DNA from: Promethearchaeota archaeon
Lineage (GTDB): Archaea > Asgardarchaeota > Lokiarchaeia > Sigynarchaeales > SOKP01
Direction: 5' to 3'
Assembly: GCA_013375495.1 (NCBI GenBank)
Contig: JABXKC010000013.1
Location: 20,855 to 84,854 of the forward strand
DNA length: 64,000 nucleotides
Part shown: positions 9,840 through 17,267 of the stretch, in pieces
How positions within the stretch are numbered: position 1 is the first letter of the stretch
How the letters are laid out: each line of letters opens with the position of its first letter
Position numbers and translations under genes: made by a program
The notes under the pieces: model-generated
The model's input: the letters and a program-made list of their open reading frames with translations, nothing else
Told to the model about the DNA's origin: nothing
The model's database searches: none

Positions 9840-10174
9840 TAAGGATTCTCTTATACTTTCGAGATCATCACCATAATCGCTAAATGAATCCTCTTGAAGA
9901 ATCTGAGATCAACCCTAAAATTGATAATTAAATTTATGCATTAAAATTAAAAAACACTAAAAAAAATAATGGTTTTAAGAGAAGAATAGAAAATTTTTTA
10001 ATTCCAGATTGACAAAATCTAATTTATTCAACGCAAACACAAAACTGAGTTAAATTTAGCGATTTAATTTTCTTTTGTATTAGAAATCAACATTTATTGA
10101 TTTCTTGAATTAATTTTAAATACTAAAAAGGTTTTATTTATAATAGCAAAAACAACAACTTAAGGTAAAACAAA
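9840..10174. other. Divergent intergenic region between TPR and MoaD-like genes
   Basis: No gene is seen in these 335 bases. The plus-strand part contains a TATA-like stretch TTTATTTATAAT (10134-10144) and an AAGGT ribosome binding site (10163-10167) for the TTG start at 10175. The rest is AT-rich without obvious repeats. Confidence 0.4.
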
Positions 10175-10384
10175 TTGAAGCAAACAGCAGATATTTTAGA
10201 AACAGGGATTATTGAAACCTATATTCCCGAGAGGAAAATGTTAGTTAAGGATTTACTCAGAGAGCTAAATCTGGAGGGGAAATATTTTGGAATACTCATA
10301 AACGGGAAGAAAGCTGACGAAGACACTGAAATCTCTCCTAAAGATGACATTACGATACTTCCCCACATTGCTGGCGGGAACTAG
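10175..10384 (+). CDS. MoaD/ThiS-family ubiquitin-like protein with a GGN tail
   Basis: A 69-residue beta-grasp protein. The middle reads MLVKDLLRELNLEGKYFGIL then INGKKADEDTEI, and the end is DDITILPHIAGGN, matching the beta-hairpin, helix and C-terminal di-glycine of MoaD, ThiS and archaeal SAMP sulfur carriers. The start is TTG at 10175 with AAGGT eight bases upstream. The one residue after Gly-Gly is odd, because the tail must normally end in GG to be adenylated. Processing, or loss of carrier function, are both possible. It is convergent with RNase Z, and no E1-like or JAMM gene is in this window. Confidence 0.78.
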   Translation: MKQTADILETGIIETYIPERKMLVKDLLRELNLEGKYFGILINGKKADEDTEISPKDDITILPHIAGGN

Positions 10385-10419
10385 AAATAATTTTGATCCT
10401 CTTATTTTTCTAAAGGTTT

Positions 10420-11400
10420 TTAATCTAAAGATATTCTCATTAGATCGATAGCTAAAATAGAGTTGGGGAATATCTCTTTAGCGTCTTCCAATAATTTAAT
10501 AGCGTCTTCTTGATATCTTGACGATATATGAGTTAATATTAATTGTTTTGCTCCCATTTTTTTCGCATCAGTAGCAGCATCCACAGAAGTAGAATGCATT
10601 TTTTCTTCAGCGATATCAGAAAGGTCTTTTGAAAAAGTTGCTTCGTGAATTAATATATCAGAATTTTTTCCTAATTCAATTAAATTTTCGCAAGGGATTG
10701 TGTCTCCTGAATATGTTACTTTTCTTCCTGGTTGTTTTGGGCCCACAATTCCTTCTTTAAAGGGATCAATTGTTTTTCCTTCATATTCGATGATTTCTCC
10801 TTCTTGCAATTTCTTCCATAGTGCACTCTGAGGTATTCCGAGTTCATTTGCTCTTTCAGGTTTAAATTTTCCATGACGTGGTTTTTCAACGAAAGAATAA
10901 GCAAAAGTTAGCACTGAATGATCTACTTTTGTATATCTTAGAGTATATTTATCGTTTTCAAAAATAATATTATCATCTAAGTCAGATTCTTTAGTTGGGG
11001 TTTCTGAGTCTAGACTTTCGAAGATAATTAATTTCTTATTTTCATTATCGATTTCTACTATACTAATGGGATAATTTGCTTTAAGTCCTAGTATTTTTTT
11101 ATGGATAAATAAATAGAGAAAAAGGTTTCTGGGTCCAAAAATAGTAATAGGGGCAGTTCTGTGGTTTAAACCGAATCTAAACAATAGGCCTGGAAGGCCT
11201 ATGATGTGGTCCCCATGAAAGTGTGAAATTAATATTTTTAAAGGTTTGTTGAATTTTAAACCTGCTTCAACAAATTTTCTTTGGAGGTCTTCTCCGCAGT
11301 CGAATAAAATAATTTCACTATTATATTTAAGCGCAGTTGAAGGAAGGTTTCGTTCGCGAACGGGAATTGCGGCTGACGATCCTAAGACTACAATCTCCAT
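10420..11400 (-). CDS. rnz: Ribonuclease Z (tRNA 3'-end endonuclease)
   Basis: A 326-residue metallo-beta-lactamase-fold nuclease that removes 3' trailers from tRNA precursors. The zinc motif is SHFHGDHIIGLPGL (His60, His62, Asp64, His65). Further ligands appear in TYSGDT, ILIHEATF and the MHSTSVDAA segment typical of the short RNase Z form, and in LTHISSRY near the C-terminus. Length and the start MEIVVLGSSAAIP are standard. The coiled-coil gene on the same strand ends 20 bases upstream of its start, so the two may be co-transcribed. Confidence 0.92.
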   Translation of the reverse strand: MEIVVLGSSAAIPVRERNLPSTALKYNSEIILFDCGEDLQRKFVEAGLKFNKPLKILISHFHGDHIIGLPGLLFRFGLNHRTAPITIFGPRNLFLYLFIHKKILGLKANYPISIVEIDNENKKLIIFESLDSETPTKESDLDDNIIFENDKYTLRYTKVDHSVLTFAYSFVEKPRHGKFKPERANELGIPQSALWKKLQEGEIIEYEGKTIDPFKEGIVGPKQPGRKVTYSGDTIPCENLIELGKNSDILIHEATFSKDLSDIAEEKMHSTSVDAATDAKKMGAKQLILTHISSRYQEDAIKLLEDAKEIFPNSILAIDLMRISLD

Positions 11401-11420
11401 AAATCTTCATTTAATATTCA

Positions 11421-12746
11421 TTATTTACTTTTTCTTAATTGAGAAATTTCTAACCTCTGCTGAATATTCTGTTTGCTCAAATCATCAACCAAACTTTCGA
11501 GTTCTTTAAGTCTTAAATTAGATTCGGGACTGACAGTGTGAGTTGTATTATTTTGAGTCTGACTTTGAATTCTAAGCGAGTCTAAGTCAGCCTTTAATTT
11601 GTTAGTTTTTTGATCTTTTAATTTGAGTTGGTTATCCAATTCTTCATATTTTCTTTTTATCCTTATTGCTTCATTTTTAATAGTAGCAATTTCTTCTTCT
11701 TTCGTTTTGAGCGCATGTTTTGATTCATCTAGTTGTTTTTGTAAGAAGCTTGCCATTTCTCTTTGAATTTTTAATTTTCCCTCAGCATCTCCTTGAGGAA
11801 GAGTATCTGTAGGGATATTTTGTACTGCATTAATTTGTTGCTTAAGGCTTGCAATTTGCGTTTTTGATTTATTTAATTTATTTGTTAATTCTTCAACTAC
11901 TTGTTTTAAAGAATCAGGTCCGGATAAGCTTTCCAAATGTATCGCAGAAGTATTAAGATTTTCAATTTCTTTATTTTTATATTCTAATTCTCCAGTTAAT
12001 TGAGTTATTTTATCTTTTAGCTCCTGAACATTTTTATCTTCTTTTGGTTCTTTTTTCTTTTTATCTTTTTTCTCGTATTTATCTAATTTCTTCTTTAATT
12101 CATCATTTTGTCTCTTTACCTTATTAAGAGAATTCTGTAGTTCTTCTAGTAGGTTTTTTGAAATGTCTCTGCTGGTTTCTTTTGGTTCTACTTCCGATTG
12201 AATGGGCTTTTTTTCTAGATTCTCCTTTAAATCGGCAATTTGATCCGTGAGCATTTCAATATTTTTATCCTTTTCTATCAATTTTTCGTTAAATTCATCG
12301 CTTCCAAAATCATTACTTTTTAATCTCCTAATTATTGATTCTTGTTTGTTAATTTTATCTTGCAATTCATGGAGGAGGAGATTTAGAGGCGATTTCTCCT
12401 TTTCTCTTAACTCTTCGACACTAATGACAGAAGAACTACTAGATTTTTTAATTTCAAGATCAAGCTTCTTTTGTAATTCTATTTTTTCCATCCTTAGAAA
12501 ACCCATTCTATCTTTTAGTTCTCTATTTTCTCGAGCTTTTGCATCTAATTCAAGATTTAATTTTTCTTCTTTTGCTTTTTTTATTTTTGACTTTGGAGCT
12601 CGTTCGTCGAACATTTCCTCGTAGTTCATAATTTCTACTTCAAGGGTTTCAATTTTATCAAGGTATGTATTAATTTGATCATCCCTTTCTATTAACTCTG
12701 ATTCTAGATCGTCAATTTTTCTTTTAAAGTTCTTTTCATCTGTCAT
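11421..12746 (-). CDS. Long coiled-coil protein
   Basis: A 441-residue, highly charged protein (Lys, Glu, Asp, Leu) with heptad patterning almost end to end, for example DELKKKLDKYEKKDKKKKEP near residue 215. It has no globular domain, membrane segment or Cys cluster. It probably forms a long dimeric coiled coil of structural or scaffolding type. It is not a complete SMC protein, since the ATPase head motifs are absent. It lies just upstream of rnz on the same strand. The function is unknown. Confidence 0.7.
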   Translation of the reverse strand: MTDEKNFKRKIDDLESELIERDDQINTYLDKIETLEVEIMNYEEMFDERAPKSKIKKAKEEKLNLELDAKARENRELKDRMGFLRMEKIELQKKLDLEIKKSSSSSVISVEELREKEKSPLNLLLHELQDKINKQESIIRRLKSNDFGSDEFNEKLIEKDKNIEMLTDQIADLKENLEKKPIQSEVEPKETSRDISKNLLEELQNSLNKVKRQNDELKKKLDKYEKKDKKKKEPKEDKNVQELKDKITQLTGELEYKNKEIENLNTSAIHLESLSGPDSLKQVVEELTNKLNKSKTQIASLKQQINAVQNIPTDTLPQGDAEGKLKIQREMASFLQKQLDESKHALKTKEEEIATIKNEAIRIKRKYEELDNQLKLKDQKTNKLKADLDSLRIQSQTQNNTTHTVSPESNLRLKELESLVDDLSKQNIQQRLEISQLRKSK

Positions 12747-12835
12747 TTTCGCACCTTACAATTTATCTAGAAATAATAATTTTATATTATTTATATAAAA
12801 TCAGTTTTTTAATCTTTTTCTTTCTGAAAATAAAA

Positions 12836-14683
12836 TTAATACATATCGAAATCCTTGATAGTAAATTTCTTTATTCTCCCGAGTATAGGAAAAAGACTCA
12901 AATAATTAAAGATTAAAAAAGCTACAAAAAGTATACCATTAATAATAAAGGGAATTGAAATATGAGGTAAATAGGCTCTATACAGTAAAATTGTAGAATT
13001 CAATATCATTCCAATACCTAAACTTAAAAAAAGCGAAGGTATAATTATATACAAAGCTTCTAAGAAGAGAATTCTCTTAATTGATTTATATTGTGACCCA
13101 ACTGCCCTCATAATTAAGAAATCTTTAGCTTTTTCTAAAATATTACCTTTTTGGTAATTATATAGAGAAACAATTGAAATTATAGCCATCATAATAATAA
13201 TTAGAGAGGGATATAACGTTAAATTATTCAGAAACTCGTAATTATTCTCGAAAATTTGATTTAAATTAACAAAACTGAAATCCTCTCCAAGAGTGTCATT
13301 AATAATTAATTCTATATTTCCTTTTATGTTATTATATTCACCCGGTTTAATTTTTAATAAAATAAGATTTATCTCATTCGAACTAAAATTTAACTCTCCT
13401 TGCATAACTTCTAAATCTATATACCCCGCGAACCCACTATAAAAACTATCTAATACTACACCAGAAATCTCAAATGAGTGACCTAATCCTAATTCTTCAA
13501 TTCTCATACTCTGATCTAAAGGATAATCGAAAAATTTATAACCTAATCCATCCCCAATCATCATATTGATTGGATCAGACTCCTCAAAATAAATCCCTTC
13601 TATTTCGAAATCTTGTAGTATTTTACTTGTATTTACTCCAAGAATAGGAATAGATGCTGAACGCTGTTGCCCGGCAACTATATAACCTCCCTCCGTAAGA
13701 AAGTGATAACCATCTAATTCAGTGACGTTGAAAAAATTTATCAAACGCTGGTCTATTTTTTCAATTTCCGAAATATTCATAAGATCTTGGACATCACTAA
13801 GATTGAATAAGAAATTTGGGTCTAAAAAATCAATGTCGTTCTCATTAATAATAATTTCAGGGCTGGAAAACATAGAATACATTAAAGTATAGTTTTGAAT
13901 AACGTCTTTATGACCTATAGCGATAATATCTGTACCTTGAGATTTTGCTATCCATTCTTGAGATGAATTTCTTAATACACTACTACCTAATCCTAATGTA
14001 AAAATTATTAAGGAAATTAAAGAAAAAACTATCAAATATCTCTTAAATTCACCCTTTCTCCTAATAGTATTAATTATAGAAATTTTAAAGTTATATCCAA
14101 TTGAACTCAACCATCTAGGGATCGATGAAAGTTTTTTTGAAGCGTCATAACTATATGAAATATCTCTTGAAAACAATTTAATAGTGTTTTGGGTTCCAAT
14201 TTTCCTTAAAATTACGCCTGGAACAATATATATTCCTCCAAGACATGAAAAAAACAAGATCGGAGTAAAAATATAATCAATTTGAAATGATGTGAAAATT
14301 CCAAAAAATGGAGTAATGATTGCGAGAATACCGTACGAGATAAATCCAATTATAATACCCAAAAGAAAACCAATTATAAACACGAGATAAGCTTCAGTCA
14401 AATAAAAACTATATAATTTTCTAGGTAGAGATCCCAGCGCTTTCATAATAGCAATATCACGCTTTTTGGATATAATTAGAGTACTAGTAACAATAATTAC
14501 CACAAAAAATGCCATAATCAACATCAGGATAAGAATAAGCGTGGTAAAATCTGTATATACAATGCTAATACTTCCAGAGAAATAAAAGGCATTTTCATAA
14601 CTATAATTTATAAAAGTATTAAAACCAATTGCCGATGTAAAATTTATTAAGAATATCGTGAAAGCAATAACTAAAACAATCAT
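12836..14683 (-). CDS. FtsX/MacB-type ABC transporter permease
   Basis: A permease of at least 615 residues with two FtsX-type membrane blocks separated by a large external domain (about residues 240-500). The blocks include ISKKRDIAIMKALGSLPRK, FKISIINTIRRKGEFKRYL and KAKDFLIMRAVGSQYKSIKR. It pairs with the ATPase at 14794-15540, 50 bases upstream on the same strand, forming a LolCDE/MacB-like exporter. The in-frame sequence before the ATG at 14683 encodes SFDFAIKDFYRKRETTFSYT, the expected cytoplasmic N-terminus of this family, but has no ATG, GTG or TTG. Translation may start at an ATT at 14749 behind GGTG. Confidence 0.82.
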   Translation of the reverse strand: MIVLVIAFTIFLINFTSAIGFNTFINYSYENAFYFSGSISIVYTDFTTLILILMLIMAFFVVIIVTSTLIISKKRDIAIMKALGSLPRKLYSFYLTEAYLVFIIGFLLGIIIGFISYGILAIITPFFGIFTSFQIDYIFTPILFFSCLGGIYIVPGVILRKIGTQNTIKLFSRDISYSYDASKKLSSIPRWLSSIGYNFKISIINTIRRKGEFKRYLIVFSLISLIIFTLGLGSSVLRNSSQEWIAKSQGTDIIAIGHKDVIQNYTLMYSMFSSPEIIINENDIDFLDPNFLFNLSDVQDLMNISEIEKIDQRLINFFNVTELDGYHFLTEGGYIVAGQQRSASIPILGVNTSKILQDFEIEGIYFEESDPINMMIGDGLGYKFFDYPLDQSMRIEELGLGHSFEISGVVLDSFYSGFAGYIDLEVMQGELNFSSNEINLILLKIKPGEYNNIKGNIELIINDTLGEDFSFVNLNQIFENNYEFLNNLTLYPSLIIIMMAIISIVSLYNYQKGNILEKAKDFLIMRAVGSQYKSIKRILFLEALYIIIPSLFLSLGIGMILNSTILLYRAYLPHISIPFIINGILFVAFLIFNYLSLFPILGRIKKFTIKDFDMY

Positions 14684-14793
14684 TAATGTGTAAGAAAAAG
14701 TCGTTTCCCGTTTCCTATAGAAATCTTTTATGGCAAAATCAAACGAAATGTTATTGACACCAGATTTTTATAATTTTAAATTAAGATTTTGAT

Positions 14794-15540
14794 TTATTCT
14801 TCGTTAATTATTTTTCCATCCTCAAAAGATAGAATTCGATCAGCAAGTTCGATTAGAAAATCGTCGTGAGTGGCAATAATAATTGTTTTATTATCTTTCT
14901 TCATGTTATTAAAGAGATCTCGTATAAACAAACTAGTTTTTTTATCTAAATTTGCAGTAGGTTCGTCTGCCAAAATTATTTCAGGATTGTTCGCTAATGC
15001 TCTTGCTATTGCTACCCTCTGTTGTTCACCAGCTGAAAGTTGGAATGGAAGATGTTCTCTTCGGTCTCCTAAACCCACTTGTTTCAAGAGACTTACTGCT
15101 CTTTCTCTTTGCTCTTTTAAATCCATACCCGCTAATTTCATAGGAAACATTACATTTTCTTCAGCAGTTAGAGTGCTAATAAGATTATAATTTTGAAAAA
15201 TGAATCCTACATTTATTAACCTAAACGTGGCAAGAGATTCTTCCTGTAAATTTGTTATTTTAACCATATTTGAAAAAATAACTCCGCTATTAGGAGAGTC
15301 AAGCCCGCCTATCAAATTTAATAGAGTAGTTTTACCCGCCCCAGATGGACCTTTTATTATTACAAAATCAGATTCCTTTATTCTTAAGGATACATCATCA
15401 ACAGCTCTTACTATAAATTCACCAATTTCATAATCTTTAACTAATTGATTCGCTAAAATAACAAGATCATTCGTTCTAATTTCTTCTAAAAGGTAAATGT
15501 CCTCTACATCTTGAGGTTCTTCAAGAAATTCTTTCTCCAT
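14794..15540 (-). CDS. ABC transporter ATP-binding protein (LolD/MacB type)
   Basis: A 248-residue ATPase driving the adjacent FtsX-type permease. Walker A is GPSGAGKTTLLN, the Q-loop is IFQNYNL, the signature is LSAGEQQRVAIARAL, Walker B is IILADEPTANLD, and the H-loop is IIATHDD. The family normally has LSGGQ; here it is LSAGE, as in several LolD-like proteins. An N-terminal extension of about 25 acidic residues precedes the core. It is the first gene of a two-gene operon. The exported substrate is unknown, though a lipoprotein, peptide or membrane-stress role is typical. Confidence 0.9.
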   Translation of the reverse strand: MEKEFLEEPQDVEDIYLLEEIRTNDLVILANQLVKDYEIGEFIVRAVDDVSLRIKESDFVIIKGPSGAGKTTLLNLIGGLDSPNSGVIFSNMVKITNLQEESLATFRLINVGFIFQNYNLISTLTAEENVMFPMKLAGMDLKEQRERAVSLLKQVGLGDRREHLPFQLSAGEQQRVAIARALANNPEIILADEPTANLDKKTSLFIRDLFNNMKKDNKTIIIATHDDFLIELADRILSFEDGKIINEE

Positions 15541-15665
15541 TTTTAATCCTATAGCTCATTCTTTTTTGAATTCTTTTTTTTATAATTTTTAGTTATTTAA
15601 AACCTTATGTTATAAATTAAGCTGTCAAGTCAATATTAGGTTGAAAGAGACGATTTAGACAAAAG

Positions 15666-15673
15666 TTTATAAA
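15666..15673 (+). promoter_or_regulatory. TATA box ahead of the structured island
   Basis: TTTATAAA at 15666-15673 is a clean archaeal TATA element on the plus strand. Initiation would be expected near 15695-15698. That would place the RNA start just inside the structured island and downstream of the ATG at 15687, which favours a non-coding or leader RNA over translation from that ATG. Confidence 0.45.
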
Positions 15674-15686
15674 GTGCCATGTTATT

Positions 15687-15815
15687 ATGTATTTTTTGTC
15701 TAAAACTTCATCCCGCAAAATAATTCTTCCCGGTCAACTTGAATTAAAAAGAAAGAGAATGAGAGAAGCCGGAAATTGAGCAGGTTGCCCTGCAAGATTT
15801 TGGGATAAAATTTAG
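15687..15815 (+). other. Short ORF interrupted by one in-frame TGA
   Basis: From ATG 15687 the frame reads 30 codons, a TGA at 15777-15779, then 11 more codons to TAG at 15813-15815. Around the TGA it reads REAGN-(TGA)-AGCPARFWDKI. If TGA were selenocysteine this would make a UxxC redox motif in a 42-residue protein. The same bases form strong RNA helices and the TATA position argues against the ATG, so this may be coincidence. No SECIS element could be assigned with confidence. Confidence 0.2.
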
Positions 15816-15895
15816 TTTCCGTACGTTACCATTTAAATGTTCCCTTCAACGGGGAAAACCCGGCGAAATAGGAAATTAGGGGATATTTTAAATTT
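15695..15895 (+). ncRNA. Candidate structured RNA or long leader upstream of a corrinoid protein gene
   Basis: Several strong helices can be drawn. CGGAAA (15770-15775) pairs with TTTCCG (15816-15821). Inside it are GCAGG-TTGC-CCTGC (15780-15793) and AGATTTT-GGGAT-AAAATTT (15795-15813), making a three-way junction. CCGGAA (15769-15774) can instead pair with TTCCCGG (15727-15733), a switch-like alternative. A further hairpin CGGG-GAAAA-CCCG lies near 15850-15862. Base composition differs from the flanks. It matches no riboswitch or RNA family I know. The boundaries are estimates. Confidence 0.4.
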
Positions 15896-16091
15896 GCGAC
15901 TTCACTCTAAACTAATATGTAACGCGGTAATATATAAACTTTTTCAATATTTTACTATTTTGTAGTTGAAATCATTAAATTTGAGCTTCTCTTTATCTCC
16001 TTTTTCAGACGAGGTTATACATTATTGTCCTAATATAATTGGAAAATATTTATCTTAAGTAAGATTTTTTATTATTAATTATTTACAAATC

Positions 16092-16739
16092 ATGGATTTT
16101 ATTATGGATTTTGAGAAGTTAACAGAACTAATAATCGAATTAGAAGTAGATGATATTGAAGCTGCTGTAAAGGAAGCGTTAGAAGTAGATGGAAAGGAGC
16201 CTTTTGATATCTTAAATGCCTTAACTAAAGGAATGGACGAAGTAGGTCGTAGATACGAAGAAAAAGAATATTATCTTACTGAACTCGTACTCGCTGGCGA
16301 AACAATGAAAGAGGCGTTTAAAGTACTCCAACCCGCTTTAGCGGCAGCGGATCAATCACAAGACAAGGTAAAAATAATCCTCGCAACAGTTAAAGGAGAT
16401 AATCACGATATTGGTAAGAATATTTTAGGATCGTTATTACTAAGTTCTGGTTTTGAATTGTTCGACTTAGGAATGGACGTTGATGAAACTGTTATAGTGG
16501 ATAAAGTAAAGGAAACTGGGGCTCATATTATTGCTTTGAGTTCATTGTTAACAATGACCGTTGAACAAATTAAAGCGGTTCACGAAGCTTTAATCGCAGC
16601 AGGACTAAGGGATTCTGTAAAACTAATAGTTGGTGGAGCTCCTTTGAATATGGAACTTGCCCAGAAGCTGGGTGCAGACTTATTTGCTGACGATGCGGTT
16701 TCAGGTGTAAGAGTTATCAAGGATGCATTTGGAATATAA
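16092..16739 (+). CDS. Corrinoid-binding methyltransferase protein (MtaC/MtbC/MttC/MetH-cap family)
   Basis: A 215-residue methyl carrier with two domains. Residues 1-90 form the helical cap (DILNALTKGMDEVGRRYEEKEYYLTELVLA). Residues 93-215 form the B12-binding Rossmann domain with the signature DNHDIGKNIL, then SSLLT and VGGAP, where the His is the lower cobalt ligand. It shuttles methyl groups between a substrate methyltransferase and an acceptor, but neither methyltransferase is beside it, so the substrate is open. The start may be 16092 or the second ATG at 16104. The structured island lies upstream on the same strand. Confidence 0.9.
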   Translation: MDFIMDFEKLTELIIELEVDDIEAAVKEALEVDGKEPFDILNALTKGMDEVGRRYEEKEYYLTELVLAGETMKEAFKVLQPALAAADQSQDKVKIILATVKGDNHDIGKNILGSLLLSSGFELFDLGMDVDETVIVDKVKETGAHIIALSSLLTMTVEQIKAVHEALIAAGLRDSVKLIVGGAPLNMELAQKLGADLFADDAVSGVRVIKDAFGI

Positions 16740-16959
16740 TTCACTTTTTATCTATTTTTATTTATATACTTTAGTCTTTCAGACTTCAATGTGTCAAGGC
16801 TGATATTTATAAATTATAAAGTCGCTTTATATGAAGTTGATTTTTCTAATTTTAAATGACCAAAAAGTTGTTTAAAATATAATAAGAACGTTTAATTTCT
16901 TAAGGAAAGTATATCCCATAGGAGAATTATAAATTGAATTAATTCTAAATACAAAAAAT

Positions 16960-16969
16960 CTTTATATAA
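16960..16969 (+). promoter_or_regulatory. TATA box of the sulfur-transfer operon
   Basis: CTTTATATAA sits about 30 bases before the ATG at 16998. Initiation near 16990 would give a very short leader. This is the likely promoter for the TusA, IscS and IscU-fusion genes, which follow with gaps of 18 bases or less. Confidence 0.5.
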
Positions 16970-16997
16970 GATATACAAGTAATAGAAGGTTGTTAAA

Positions 16998-17249
16998 ATG
17001 TCTGGAGAAAAAAAGGAGATCGAATACGAAGAAGAATTGGATACAAGAGGTTTATTTTGCCCAGAACCGCTATTCGAAGTCAGAAATTTTTCAGAAACTT
17101 TGGATATTGGTCAGTGTTTTAAAGTGTTAGCTGACGATCCAGCAGCGGAAGAAGATTTGACAAGGTGGGCAAAGAGAACGGGAACAGAATTAGTCGAATT
17201 TTTGAAGGATGGAGAAGATCTAATATTTTACTTCAAGAAAAAGAAATAA
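16998..17249 (+). CDS. TusA/SirA-family sulfur carrier protein
   Basis: An 83-residue single-domain protein. The family motif appears as LDTRGLFCPEPLFEVRN, where the Cys of CPEP is the persulfide-carrying residue. The C-terminal strand is DLIFYFKKKK. TusA proteins accept sulfane sulfur from a cysteine desulfurase or rhodanese and pass it on. It is the first gene of a tightly packed operon with iscS (18 bases downstream of its stop) and the iscU fusion, which supports a sulfur-relay role. Confidence 0.88.
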   Translation: MSGEKKEIEYEEELDTRGLFCPEPLFEVRNFSETLDIGQCFKVLADDPAAEEDLTRWAKRTGTELVEFLKDGEDLIFYFKKKK

Positions 17250-17267
17250 ATAATGGAGGTTAAAATT

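Larger units (their letters stand above)
15541..16091. other. Intergenic island with a G+C-richer structured segment
   Basis: About 550 bases lie between the ABC ATPase gene (minus) and the corrinoid protein gene (plus). The outer parts are AT-rich. The middle (about 15710-15895) is clearly richer in G+C and holds the RNA-fold candidate and the TGA-interrupted ORF listed separately. Confidence 0.5.

Noticed and set aside
10716..10904. Short ORFs opposite or inside the rnz gene and other long genes
   Set aside because: They lie out of frame within well-identified genes, lack conserved motifs and have no start signals.
11246..11509. ORF crossing the rnz start and coiled-coil gene end on the opposite strand
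   Set aside because: It is the mirror of two supported genes; its composition looks like reverse-complement coding.
15687..15815. Small hydrogenase selenoprotein subunit (VhuU-like)
   Set aside because: The expected DPUxxC pattern near a C-terminal His is absent; only the UxxC spacing agrees.
15695..15895. Resemblance of GAAAACCCGGC in the structured island to the 3' core of RNase P RNA, and to a tRNA-like fold
   Set aside because: The island is far too short for RNase P RNA, the ACAGAA part of the conserved core is not there, and no T-arm or acceptor pairing of a tRNA could be formed.
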